Under the pieces are notes generated by a model. The model saw only the letters and a program-made list of their open reading frames with translations. It was not told where the DNA came from and did not search any database. Below, piece after piece: positions 1-5,616 of a stretch of DNA of 5,616 nucleotides; position 1 is the stretch's first letter; each line of letters begins with the position of its first letter. The position numbers were made by a program, and so were the translations under genes. The stretch lies in NCBI GenBank assembly GCA_003455595.1, contig DMQT01000172.1, forward strand, positions 1-5,616, in the 5' to 3' direction. This DNA is from Betaproteobacteria bacterium (GTDB taxonomy: Bacteria > Pseudomonadota > Gammaproteobacteria > Burkholderiales > Sulfuriferulaceae).

Positions 1-260
1 TCAGCCATCCGGTACTGCGACTCTTATCCAATTTCGACGATTATTTCAGCTGGTTTGTCACCTTTGCCCCGGTCGCCACCGGCATGCTGGCTGTCGCCCA
101 TCTGGGTGCACGTTACGAAACGCTGCTGGCTATCCACATCCTGTCGGTAGCATTGTTACTGGTGTGGTTTCCTTTTGGCAAGCTCATGCACGCGGCCCTG
201 GTATTTGTCTCCCGCGGCAGCACCGGCGCATTATTTGAACGCAAGGGGGCATCAATATGA
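1..260 (+). CDS. isp1: Isp1, NarI-like membrane cytochrome b subunit of Isp-type hydrogenase (3' end only)
   Basis: Only the last 85 codons are present, read in the frame starting at base 3 and ending at TGA 258-260; the start is outside the window. The visible part holds two hydrophobic stretches (about residues 14-34 and 41-69 of the fragment), then a basic tail with Arg71, Arg80 and Lys81 that would sit in the cytoplasm. Histidines H45 and H63 of the fragment are 18 residues apart. That is the spacing I recall for the second pair of haem b ligands in the nitrate reductase gamma subunit NarI (H187/H205 in E. coli). The known role of Isp1 is to anchor the periplasmic hydrogenase and exchange electrons with quinone. 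Identity rests mainly on its position directly before isp2 and hynL. Taken alone, it could be any NarI/DsrM-type cytochrome. The stop overlaps the isp2 start as ATGA, which suggests translational coupling. Confidence 0.85.
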   Translation, partial: SHPVLRLLSNFDDYFSWFVTFAPVATGMLAVAHLGARYETLLAIHILSVALLLVWFPFGKLMHAALVFVSRGSTGALFERKGASI

Positions 261-1618
261 GCACAGCGGATATTGACAGCGCGCACCCGCTGGAACTCAA
301 CCAGCCGCGGTTCTCGGTGAAAAACCCCGAGCCACGTTACGACAAGCAAGGCGACATGCCCGACGCACAGCGGGTAGAAACGGCCATGCGCTACTTTGTA
401 AAAGATTTCGGCGCAGTGGCTGCGACCTATATGGAATCCTGCATCCATTGCGGCATGTGCGCGGAAGCCTGTCACTTTTATGTGGCCTCCGGCAACCCGA
501 AGTACACGCCGATCTGGAAACTGGAGCCATTCAAGCAAGCCTACAAGCACGAATCCGGACCATTCGCAATGATCTACCGGGCGCTCAATCTGAAGAAAAA
601 AGTCACGGTGGAACAGCTGGAGGAATGGCAGGAACTGCTCTACGACAGCTGCACCCTATGCGGTCGCTGCACGCTGATCTGCCCGATGGGTATCGACATT
701 GCCGCGCTGGTCGGGCTGGCACGCCACGGCATGAACCAGGCCGGGCTGGTGCCGCATGAACTGTGGGCGGTAGCGGAGCGCGCCAAGCGCGAAGGCAGTC
801 CGCTCGGCGCCACCCCCAAGGTATTCAAGGAACGCTGCGAATGGCTCGCCGACGACAATGAGGTCGAGATCTTCGTGGACAAGGCGCAGGCTGATATCGT
901 CGCCGCGATGTCTTCCATCGAAATCATGAAATACCCGGACTCCATCGTCGCCACCGCAAAAATACTCAACCACCTCGGGCTGAACTGGACTTTCCGCAGC
1001 GACGGCTACGAGGCCACCAACTTCGGCATGCTCTCCGGCAACAGCGCCTGGCAAAAAGAGATGAGCATGAAGCTGATTGACGCCACCATTGCCGCGGGGG
1101 CGAAGTTGCTGATTCTGCCTGAATGCGGACACGCCTACGGCGCGATGCGCTGGCAGGGCGCGAATATTTACGGCAAACCGCTGCCCTTCAGAGTGCTGCA
1201 CATTTCCGAATTTCTGGCGGAAAACACCAAATCCGGCGCGCTCAAGACCAAGCCGCTGGGCAAGACGCTGACATTCCACGACCCGTGCCAGGTATCGCGC
1301 CGCGGCGGTGCCATCGAGGCGCCGCGTGAAGTGATCGACGGCCTAGGCGCAGAACTCATCGAAATGCAGGACACCAAGGGGCTGAACTGGTGTTGCGGCG
1401 GCGGCGGCGGCGTCGTCACGATCCACCGCGCCGACCCGATCCGTTACCAGGCGTTCCAGATCAAAATGAAGCAAATTGACGACACCGGCGCGGAAATGCT
1501 GGTTTCCAGTTGTTCCAACTGCCGCCAGACGTTTGATGATGGTCAGGATCACTTTCACTGGGACAAAACCATGCTCAGCCTGCTGGAGCTGGTCGCTGAC
1601 AATCTGGAGGATAAATGA
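257..1618 (+). CDS. isp2: Isp2, HdrD/DsrK-like iron-sulfur electron-transfer protein
   Basis: A 453-residue soluble protein with no signal peptide or membrane segment, so probably cytoplasmic. It has two ferredoxin-type [4Fe-4S] motifs: Cys62-65-68-72 (CIHCGMCAEAC) and Cys132-135-138-142 (CTLCGRCTLIC), the second followed by Pro. The C-terminal half carries one complete cysteine-rich CCG domain: HDPC at 341-344, WCCGGGGG at 378-385 and CSNC at 419-422. An earlier region keeps only a remnant around Cys290 (PECGHAYG). This is the layout of HdrD, DsrK and GlpC-type proteins, whose CCG domain can hold a non-cubane [4Fe-4S] cluster active on disulfides. In Isp hydrogenases it pairs with Isp1 and passes electrons between the membrane haem and a cytoplasmic partner; the partner is not shown by the sequence. 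The start at 257 overlaps the isp1 stop and has AAGGGGG at 243-249 seven bases upstream. DsrK and GlpC are alternatives excluded by the adjoining hynL. Confidence 0.93.
   Translation: MSTADIDSAHPLELNQPRFSVKNPEPRYDKQGDMPDAQRVETAMRYFVKDFGAVAATYMESCIHCGMCAEACHFYVASGNPKYTPIWKLEPFKQAYKHESGPFAMIYRALNLKKKVTVEQLEEWQELLYDSCTLCGRCTLICPMGIDIAALVGLARHGMNQAGLVPHELWAVAERAKREGSPLGATPKVFKERCEWLADDNEVEIFVDKAQADIVAAMSSIEIMKYPDSIVATAKILNHLGLNWTFRSDGYEATNFGMLSGNSAWQKEMSMKLIDATIAAGAKLLILPECGHAYGAMRWQGANIYGKPLPFRVLHISEFLAENTKSGALKTKPLGKTLTFHDPCQVSRRGGAIEAPREVIDGLGAELIEMQDTKGLNWCCGGGGGVVTIHRADPIRYQAFQIKMKQIDDTGAEMLVSSCSNCRQTFDDGQDHFHWDKTMLSLLELVADNLEDK
1606..1617 (+). promoter_or_regulatory. Ribosome binding site and ATGA coupling junction for hynL
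   Basis: GGAGG at 1606-1610 lies inside the last codons of isp2, four bases before the hynL ATG at 1615. The isp2 stop TGA (1616-1618) overlaps that ATG. The spacing is rather short, so reinitiation by ribosomes finishing isp2 probably contributes. This supports near-stoichiometric synthesis of Isp2 and HynL. Confidence 0.7.
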
Positions 1619-3396
1619 ACGCACCCACCAACCGGGTTATCGTCGATCCGATTACCCGCATCGAAGGGCATCTGCGTATCGAGGCGGAAACCGATGCCGA
1701 TGGCCGCATTACCCGAGCTTCCAGTGCCGGCACCATGGTACGCGGCATTGAAATCATCCTGCGCGGCCGCGACCCGCGCGATGCATGGGCATTCGCCCAG
1801 CGCATCTGCGGCGTGTGTACGCTGGTACACGGCATCGCCTCGGTGCGTGCGGTGGAAGATGCGCTGAAATACGAAATCCCGGCCAACGCACAACTGATCC
1901 GCAACCTGATGATCGCTGCGCAGTTTGTGCACGATCACGTCATGCATTTTTATCACCTGCACGCGCTGGACTGGGTGGATGTCGTCTCCGCACTCAAGGC
2001 CGACCCCAAAGCCACTTCCGCGCTGGCACAAAGCATTTCCGGTTATGCCAAATCGTCCCCCGGCTATTTTTCCGACGTACAGAAGAAACTCAAGGGCTTT
2101 GTCGAAGGCGGTCAACTGGGCATTTTTGCCAACGGCTACTGGGGGCACCCCGCCTACAAATTGCCGCCCGAAGCCAACCTGATGGCCGTCGCCCACTACC
2201 TTGACGCGCTGGCCTGGCAACGCAACGTGGCGCAACTGCACACCATCTTCGGCGGCAAAAATCCGCATCCCAACTTTGTAGTGGGCGGCGTGCCCTGTGC
2301 GATCAGCGTGCACCCGGAGCATGAAGGAAACGGCAAGGGCCCCCACTACCGCGGTGGGGGCGCAGCAGCTACGTCCGTGAACATCATCGGCCTGCAAAAA
2401 GTGCAGGATATCATTCATCAGATGCGCGATTTCGTCGATCAGGTGTATGTGCCCGACACGCTGGCCATCGCCGGTTTCTACAAGGACTGGTTCAAGCAGG
2501 GTGAAGGCATCGGCAATTTCATGACCTACGGCGATTTCCCGGAAAAAGGCATGTCCGACCCCAGCAGTTTCCTGATCCCTTCCGGCGTCATCCTCAACCG
2601 CGACCTGTCCACCATCCACCCGGTCGATCTCAATGCCGATGACCAGATCCAGGAATACGTCGCGCATTCCTGGTACGACTACAAGGATGGCAAGAACAAG
2701 GGGCTGCATCCTTATGTCGGCGAAACTGCGCTGAACTACACCGGTCCCAAACCGCCTTATGCGCAACTGGACGTGGATCAGTCTTATTCCTGGATGAAAT
2801 CCCCGCGCTGGAAGGGACACGCTGTGGAAGTCGGGCCGCTGGCGCGGGTGCTGATGCTGTACGCCAAAGGCCACGCACAGACCAAAGAACTGGTGGGCAT
2901 GACGCTGAAAAAACTCGACCTGCCGGTCACCGCGCTGTATTCCACGCTGGGACGCACCGCCGCGCGCACGCTGGAGAGCAAGATCATCGTCGATGCCATG
3001 CAGACTTGGTACGACAATCTGATTGCCAACATCAAGTCAGGCGATGTCAGAACCTTTAATGAAAAATTGTGGGAACCCTCCTCCTGGCCTGCTACCGCCA
3101 AAGGCGTGGGTTACATGGAAGCGCCGCGCGGCGCGCTGGCGCACTGGATCGTCATCAAGGACGCCAAGATCGACAACTATCAGGCCGTCGTGCCCAGCAC
3201 CTGGAATGCCGGCCCGCGCGACGCGGCAGGACAGGAAGGCCCCTACGAAGCCGCGCTCAAGGGCACGCAGCTATACGATCCCAAGCAACCCATAGAAATA
3301 CTGCGCACCATCCACAGTTTTGATCCCTGCATTGCGTGCGCGGTACACGTCACCGATCCGGCAGGTGAAGAGCTCATCAAAGTCAAAATCCGATAG
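1615..3396 (+). CDS. hynL: [NiFe] hydrogenase large (catalytic) subunit, Isp-type group 1e
   Basis: A complete 593-residue large subunit that splits or forms H2 at a Ni-Fe(CN)2CO centre. The four nickel-binding cysteines are visible: Cys65 and Cys68 in the L1 motif (RICGVCTLVH, with His72), and Cys572 and Cys575 in the L2 motif (DPCIACAVH). Other family signatures are DPITRIEGHL at 11-20, whose Glu17 matches the proton-relay glutamate, a His-rich HDHVMHFYHLHALDW at 106-120, GGKNPHPNFVVGG at 213-225, and EAPRGAL at 502-508, whose Arg505 corresponds to the active-site arginine of E. coli Hyd-1. The chain runs 15 residues past His578, the usual cleavage site, so it is a precursor that needs a HybD/HynD-type endopeptidase after nickel insertion. 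It has no signal peptide; such subunits are exported by riding on the Tat signal of the small subunit. Class 1e is inferred from isp1-isp2 lying directly upstream instead of the small subunit. No motif is missing and there is no frameshift. Confidence 0.98.
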   Translation: MNAPTNRVIVDPITRIEGHLRIEAETDADGRITRASSAGTMVRGIEIILRGRDPRDAWAFAQRICGVCTLVHGIASVRAVEDALKYEIPANAQLIRNLMIAAQFVHDHVMHFYHLHALDWVDVVSALKADPKATSALAQSISGYAKSSPGYFSDVQKKLKGFVEGGQLGIFANGYWGHPAYKLPPEANLMAVAHYLDALAWQRNVAQLHTIFGGKNPHPNFVVGGVPCAISVHPEHEGNGKGPHYRGGGAAATSVNIIGLQKVQDIIHQMRDFVDQVYVPDTLAIAGFYKDWFKQGEGIGNFMTYGDFPEKGMSDPSSFLIPSGVILNRDLSTIHPVDLNADDQIQEYVAHSWYDYKDGKNKGLHPYVGETALNYTGPKPPYAQLDVDQSYSWMKSPRWKGHAVEVGPLARVLMLYAKGHAQTKELVGMTLKKLDLPVTALYSTLGRTAARTLESKIIVDAMQTWYDNLIANIKSGDVRTFNEKLWEPSSWPATAKGVGYMEAPRGALAHWIVIKDAKIDNYQAVVPSTWNAGPRDAAGQEGPYEAALKGTQLYDPKQPIEILRTIHSFDPCIACAVHVTDPAGEELIKVKIR

Positions 3397-3399
3397 GAG
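3395..3399 (+). promoter_or_regulatory. Ribosome binding site that fixes the hupE start
   Basis: AGGAG overlaps the hynL stop codon TAG (3394-3396) and sits seven bases before ATG 3407. The same reading frame is open back to an ATG at 3320, but that longer version would overlap the hynL end by 77 bases and would bury the signal peptide. The 3407 start is therefore preferred. Confidence 0.8.
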
Positions 3400-3406
3400 C
3401 ATTACC

Positions 3407-3988
3407 ATGCGTACACCTTATTCACTTTTACTGGCTAGCGTCCTGATCCTGCTTTCAGCACCGGCTTCTGCGCATCTGCTCGGCATGCATGGCGCAGGAT
3501 TCGAAGCCGGCATCACCCACCCGTTCACTGGACTTGATCACCTGCTCGCCATGCTCGCCGTCGGCATGTGGGCGGTGCAGCAAGGCGGCCGTGCGCTATG
3601 GCGCATCCCGCTGGCATTCGTTGCGATGATGACGCTGGGCGGCATGCTGGCATTGGCCGGCATGCAATTACCCATGGTCGAAACCGGTATCGCCGCATCC
3701 TTACTGGTATTGGGATTGCTCATTGTGTTTTCTGCCCGCCTGCCAGTGGCAGCAGGCATGGCGCTGGTAGGCATTTTTGCCCTGTTCCACGGCCATGCCC
3801 ACGGCACGGAAATACCGCTAGCTGCCTTGCCTGTCGCCTATGCATTAGGGTTCGTACTGGCCACAGCCGCGTTGCATGGTATCGGTATCGTGCTAGGGAA
3901 ATACATGAAACATGGCGCGCTGCCATTAATGCAACTATCAGGCGCAGCGGTAGCCGCAACGGGCGTCTGGCTGGTGCTGAGCAGATGA
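3407..3988 (+). CDS. hupE: HupE/UreJ family nickel permease
   Basis: A 193-residue membrane protein. Residues 1-22 look like a cleavable signal peptide: Arg2, a leucine-rich core, then ASA before His23, which would begin the mature periplasmic N-terminus. The rest is mostly hydrophobic, with about six membrane helices by eye. The HupE metal motif HX5DH is present as His38-Pro-Phe-Thr-Gly-Leu-Asp44-His45. A second conserved patch is FHGHAHGTE at 127-135. HupE proteins import Ni2+ (some UreJ relatives serve urease), so here it most likely feeds nickel to hydrogenase maturation. It begins 10 bases after the hynL stop on the same strand, consistent with the same transcript. The length is normal for the family (about 190-200). 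Cobalt transport cannot be ruled out from sequence, but the hydrogenase context favours nickel. No nickel riboswitch or NikR-like operator is visible before it. Confidence 0.93.
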   Translation: MRTPYSLLLASVLILLSAPASAHLLGMHGAGFEAGITHPFTGLDHLLAMLAVGMWAVQQGGRALWRIPLAFVAMMTLGGMLALAGMQLPMVETGIAASLLVLGLLIVFSARLPVAAGMALVGIFALFHGHAHGTEIPLAALPVAYALGFVLATAALHGIGIVLGKYMKHGALPLMQLSGAAVAATGVWLVLSR

Positions 3989-4143
3989 AATCTCAATCGC
4001 TGCGCCAGGCATGTCAGCAAAAACCAGCCCCAGTGACGCCGGTACCGACTGAGTATGGGAGTGAATACGACCTCATACCCTCGTGTGGTGCAGCATGCTG
4101 CACCGATTACGCCGGGCCATCCAGATTCGTTCTATTCCTGTAA
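3985..4143 (+). CDS. Possible small cysteine-containing protein coupled to hupE (uncertain)
   Basis: I do not recognise this ORF. It has 52 codons from ATG 3985, which overlaps the hupE stop as ATGA, the same junction used by isp1/isp2 and isp2/hynL. It ends at TAA 4141-4143, overlapping the convergent helicase stop by 12 bases. The product would have a basic, polar N-terminus (MKSQSLRQACQQ), a Pro-rich stretch around 14-21, and four cysteines at 10, 34, 38 and 39 (SCGAACC at 33-39). It has no membrane segment. Against it: no clear ribosome binding site, a third-codon GC of about 54 percent by hand count, codons such as AGA, ATA and CTA, and the fact that this frame is also open upstream through hupE by chance. 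The codons for GAACCT coincide with an 18-bp palindrome, so the bases may be under structural rather than coding constraint. It is listed as a candidate only. Confidence 0.3.
   Translation: MKSQSLRQACQQKPAPVTPVPTEYGSEYDLIPSCGAACCTDYAGPSRFVLFL
4052..4080 (+). other. Weak imperfect hairpin downstream of hupE
   Basis: GTATGGG at 4053-4059 can pair with CTCATAC at 4072-4078 as seven pairs, including one G-U, with a 12-base loop. No U-run follows on either strand, so it does not qualify as an intrinsic terminator. It may help stabilise the 3' end of the hydrogenase transcript together with the palindrome just after it. Confidence 0.3.
4087..4104. repeat. Perfect 18-bp palindrome between hupE and the helicase gene
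   Basis: GGTGCAGCATGCTGCACC is identical to its own reverse complement over all 18 bases. As RNA it would form a 7-bp stem (GGTGCAG/CTGCACC) with a CATG loop on either strand. As DNA it has the symmetry of a dimeric regulator site, but it lies between two convergent gene ends, where an operator is not expected. No T-run follows on either strand. A terminator or processing element shared by the two converging transcripts is possible but not shown. Confidence 0.6.
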
Positions 4144-5616
4144 CTCCGGAGAGGCCCGCCCCGCTTGCAAATCCGCAAGCGGCTCAGCTGCAAAAAACGC
4201 CAGCACCTCGGCCTCGACCCGGCTGCGCCGCATTGGCGGCAGACTTTGCCAGATGCGGCGGCCATAAGGCTTGCCGATCAAACGCGGGTCGCAGATCATC
4301 AGCACGCCACGGTCGGCCTCGTCGCGTATCAAGCGCCCGGCGCCCTGTTTGAGAGTAATCACCGCATGCGGCAGCTGGTATTCCATGAAGGCGTTGCCGC
4401 CCGCTTCGTTGATCTGGTTGATACGTGCCGACAACACCGGGTCGTCGGGCGGCGCAAACGGCAGTTTGTCGATCACCACCAGCGACAGCGCTTCGCCTTT
4501 CACATCTACGCCTTCCCAGAAGCTCTGACTGCCGAGCAACACGGCGTTACCTAATGTGCGGAAGCGTTCCAGCAGTTCGGTGCGCGATTGCTCGCCTTGC
4601 AGCAATACCGGATACGGCAAGCTGTCGCGCTCGAACGCTTCGAGCAGCAAGCTATGCGCCTCGCGCATGGCGCGCAGTGAGGTAAACAGCAGAAAGGCGC
4701 GGCCCTGGCTGGCGGCAATGACCGGCAGCGCGGCTTTGACCACGGCCTGAGTGTAGCCGGGGGTATTCGGCTCCGGCATGTTGAGCGGCGAATAGAGCAT
4801 GGCCTGACGGTCATAGTCGAACGGGCTTTCCCAGCTCGCGCTGGGCGCGTCGAGCAGGCCGAGTTGCTTGCGATAATGCGCAAAATCACCTTTGACCGAG
4901 AGTGTGGCAGAGGTGAATATCCAGGCGCGCGCGCTGCCTTCGATCTGCTTTTTGAACACGTCGGCGACCGACAGCGGCGTGGTGTTGAAGGTCAGCGCCT
5001 GGCTGAAGGCCTCCACCCAGCGCACGCATTCGGCGGGCAGCGGCGCCTGCCATTTTTCAAACGCGGCGGCGAGTTCGCGGCTGCGCTGCCAGCACGATTC
5101 CAACCCGGGCGCACGTTGCGCCTGGCTTTCCAGATGTGCGACCAGTTCGTCGAGAGCGCTGCTGGCAGCGATAAACGCGGCCTCAAAACCTTTGCGATCG
5201 CGCACCTTGTCGAGCGGCCAGCGTCCGCCGTCCTCGGCAAAAATCAAACGCAAATCACGCGTGGTCTTATCCAGCTTGAGCGCAGCTTCTGGCAGCGCGG
5301 CGTAATCCTTGCATGATTGCACCGCCTCGAGCCGCGCATCGCGCGCCAGTTCGAGCAGCTGGCCGGTGGAAATCGTCTCGCCGAAGAACAGCCCGGCGGT
5401 TTCCGGCAACTGGTGCGCCTCGTCAAAAATCACCGTGTTGCAGGCGGGCAACAGCTCAGCCACGCCTTCGTCACGCAGCCATACGTCGGCAAAAAACAGG
5501 TGGTGGTTGACCACCACGATGTCAGCTTCCAGCGCTTTTTTGCGCGCTTCCAGCACGAAGCACTGCTTGTGGTGCGGGCAGTCGCCGCCCAGGCAGTTTT
5601 CGCGGCTGGAGGTGAC
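4132..5616 (-). CDS. yoaA: DinG/YoaA-family ATP-dependent iron-sulfur DNA helicase (5' end missing)
   Basis: The C-terminal 494 residues of a superfamily 2 XPD/Rad3-type helicase; the start and the Walker A domain lie beyond base 5616. Numbering from the window edge, Cys8, Cys13 and Cys19 (ENCLGGDCPHHKQC) have the 5- and 6-residue spacing of the last three [4Fe-4S] ligands in this family. Then come VVVNHHL at 44-50, the DEAH box at 65-68 (bases 5413-5424), FTSATLS at 234-240, SFWEGVDVKG at 365-374, and QGAGRLIR at 424-431, the motif with the arginine finger. These enzymes unwind DNA 5' to 3' at damaged or stalled forks. The wording of these motifs and the short C-terminus resemble E. coli YoaA, which works with the HolC clamp-loader subunit, more than the longer DinG. 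Many annotations of such proteins nevertheless say DinG. It is transcribed toward the hydrogenase operon, so it is an independent unit. An internal GTG at 5556 is not the start, because the iron-sulfur cysteines lie upstream in the same frame. Confidence 0.95.
   Translation of the reverse strand, partial: VTSSRENCLGGDCPHHKQCFVLEARKKALEADIVVVNHHLFFADVWLRDEGVAELLPACNTVIFDEAHQLPETAGLFFGETISTGQLLELARDARLEAVQSCKDYAALPEAALKLDKTTRDLRLIFAEDGGRWPLDKVRDRKGFEAAFIAASSALDELVAHLESQAQRAPGLESCWQRSRELAAAFEKWQAPLPAECVRWVEAFSQALTFNTTPLSVADVFKKQIEGSARAWIFTSATLSVKGDFAHYRKQLGLLDAPSASWESPFDYDRQAMLYSPLNMPEPNTPGYTQAVVKAALPVIAASQGRAFLLFTSLRAMREAHSLLLEAFERDSLPYPVLLQGEQSRTELLERFRTLGNAVLLGSQSFWEGVDVKGEALSLVVIDKLPFAPPDDPVLSARINQINEAGGNAFMEYQLPHAVITLKQGAGRLIRDEADRGVLMICDPRLIGKPYGRRIWQSLPPMRRSRVEAEVLAFFAAEPLADLQAGRASPELQE
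4161..4182. repeat. Perfect 8-bp inverted repeat inside the helicase 3' end
   Basis: CCGCTTGC (4161-4168) and GCAAGCGG (4175-4182) are exact reverse complements separated by six bases, and they lie within the last codons of the helicase gene. The structure could form in both converging transcripts. There is no U-run after it on either strand; the only A/T run (plus-strand AAAAAA near 4192-4197) would lie upstream of the hairpin in the helicase mRNA. A role as a non-canonical terminator is speculative. Confidence 0.35.

Noticed and set aside
1397..1411. Five GGC triplets in a row in isp2, a possible slippage or phase-variation tract
   Set aside because: They encode the glycines after the CCG cysteines, a normal family feature. 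Triplet changes would also not shift the frame.
1555..2874. A 439-codon open frame on the minus strand across hynL
   Set aside because: It lies wholly opposite a gene with every [NiFe] large-subunit motif intact. Its translation has no recognisable domain, and long antisense frames are common opposite GC-rich genes.
3320..3406. An upstream start for hupE at 3320
   Set aside because: It would overlap the hynL C-terminus, has no fitting ribosome binding site and would bury the signal peptide. ATG 3407 has AGGAG at the right distance.
3568..3984. Open frame running through hupE in another frame into the small ORF
   Set aside because: It is a shadow of hupE, whose signal peptide and metal motifs are clear. 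Only the part after 3985 has any independent support.
5554..5556. GTG as a start codon for the helicase
   Set aside because: The frame continues upstream to the window edge and includes three iron-sulfur cysteines of the family, so the codon is an internal valine.
1..5616. CRISPR arrays, tRNA or rRNA genes, insertion sequences, phage or defence genes
   Set aside because: I saw no spaced direct repeats, RNA gene signatures, transposase motifs or terminal inverted repeats of element ends on either strand.

Overview
The window looks like ordinary chromosomal DNA from a GC-rich Gram-negative proteobacterium. The hydrogenase layout and protein sequences suggest a beta- or gammaproteobacterial chemolithotroph or phototroph (sulfur-, iron- or hydrogen-oxidising type). 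That placement is an inference from gene content and recalled family sequences, not a database result.

Positions 1-3988, plus strand, hold most of an operon for an Isp-type [NiFe] hydrogenase (the HynS-Isp1-Isp2-HynL arrangement, group 1e). In order: the 3' end of isp1 (NarI-like membrane cytochrome b), complete isp2 (HdrD/DsrK-like iron-sulfur protein), complete hynL (catalytic large subunit), and complete hupE (nickel permease with a signal peptide). isp1/isp2 and isp2/hynL each join by a 4-base ATGA overlap. hupE starts 10 bases after the hynL stop behind a good ribosome binding site. The small subunit gene hynS is expected just left of the window. The likely electron path is H2 at HynL, then HynS (not seen), then a choice between Isp1 haem b/quinone and the Isp2 iron-sulfur/CCG module. 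HupE would supply nickel for the active site. No maturation protease or hyp gene is in view, although HynL carries a 15-residue tail that must be cleaved.

Positions 3985-4143 hold a possible 52-codon, cysteine-containing ORF that starts on an ATGA overlap with the hupE stop. The same stretch has a weak hairpin and a perfect 18-bp palindrome. Coding and structural readings compete here, and no U-tracted terminator is visible.

Positions 4132-5616, minus strand, hold the C-terminal 494 residues of a DinG/YoaA-family iron-sulfur DNA helicase (XPD/Rad3 type) that converges on the hydrogenase operon. Its start lies right of the window. It is a housekeeping repair gene with no evident link to hydrogen metabolism.

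The most interesting points are the Isp-type electron-transfer module placed between the hydrogenase subunits, the operon-encoded nickel permease, and the unexplained segment between hupE and the helicase.
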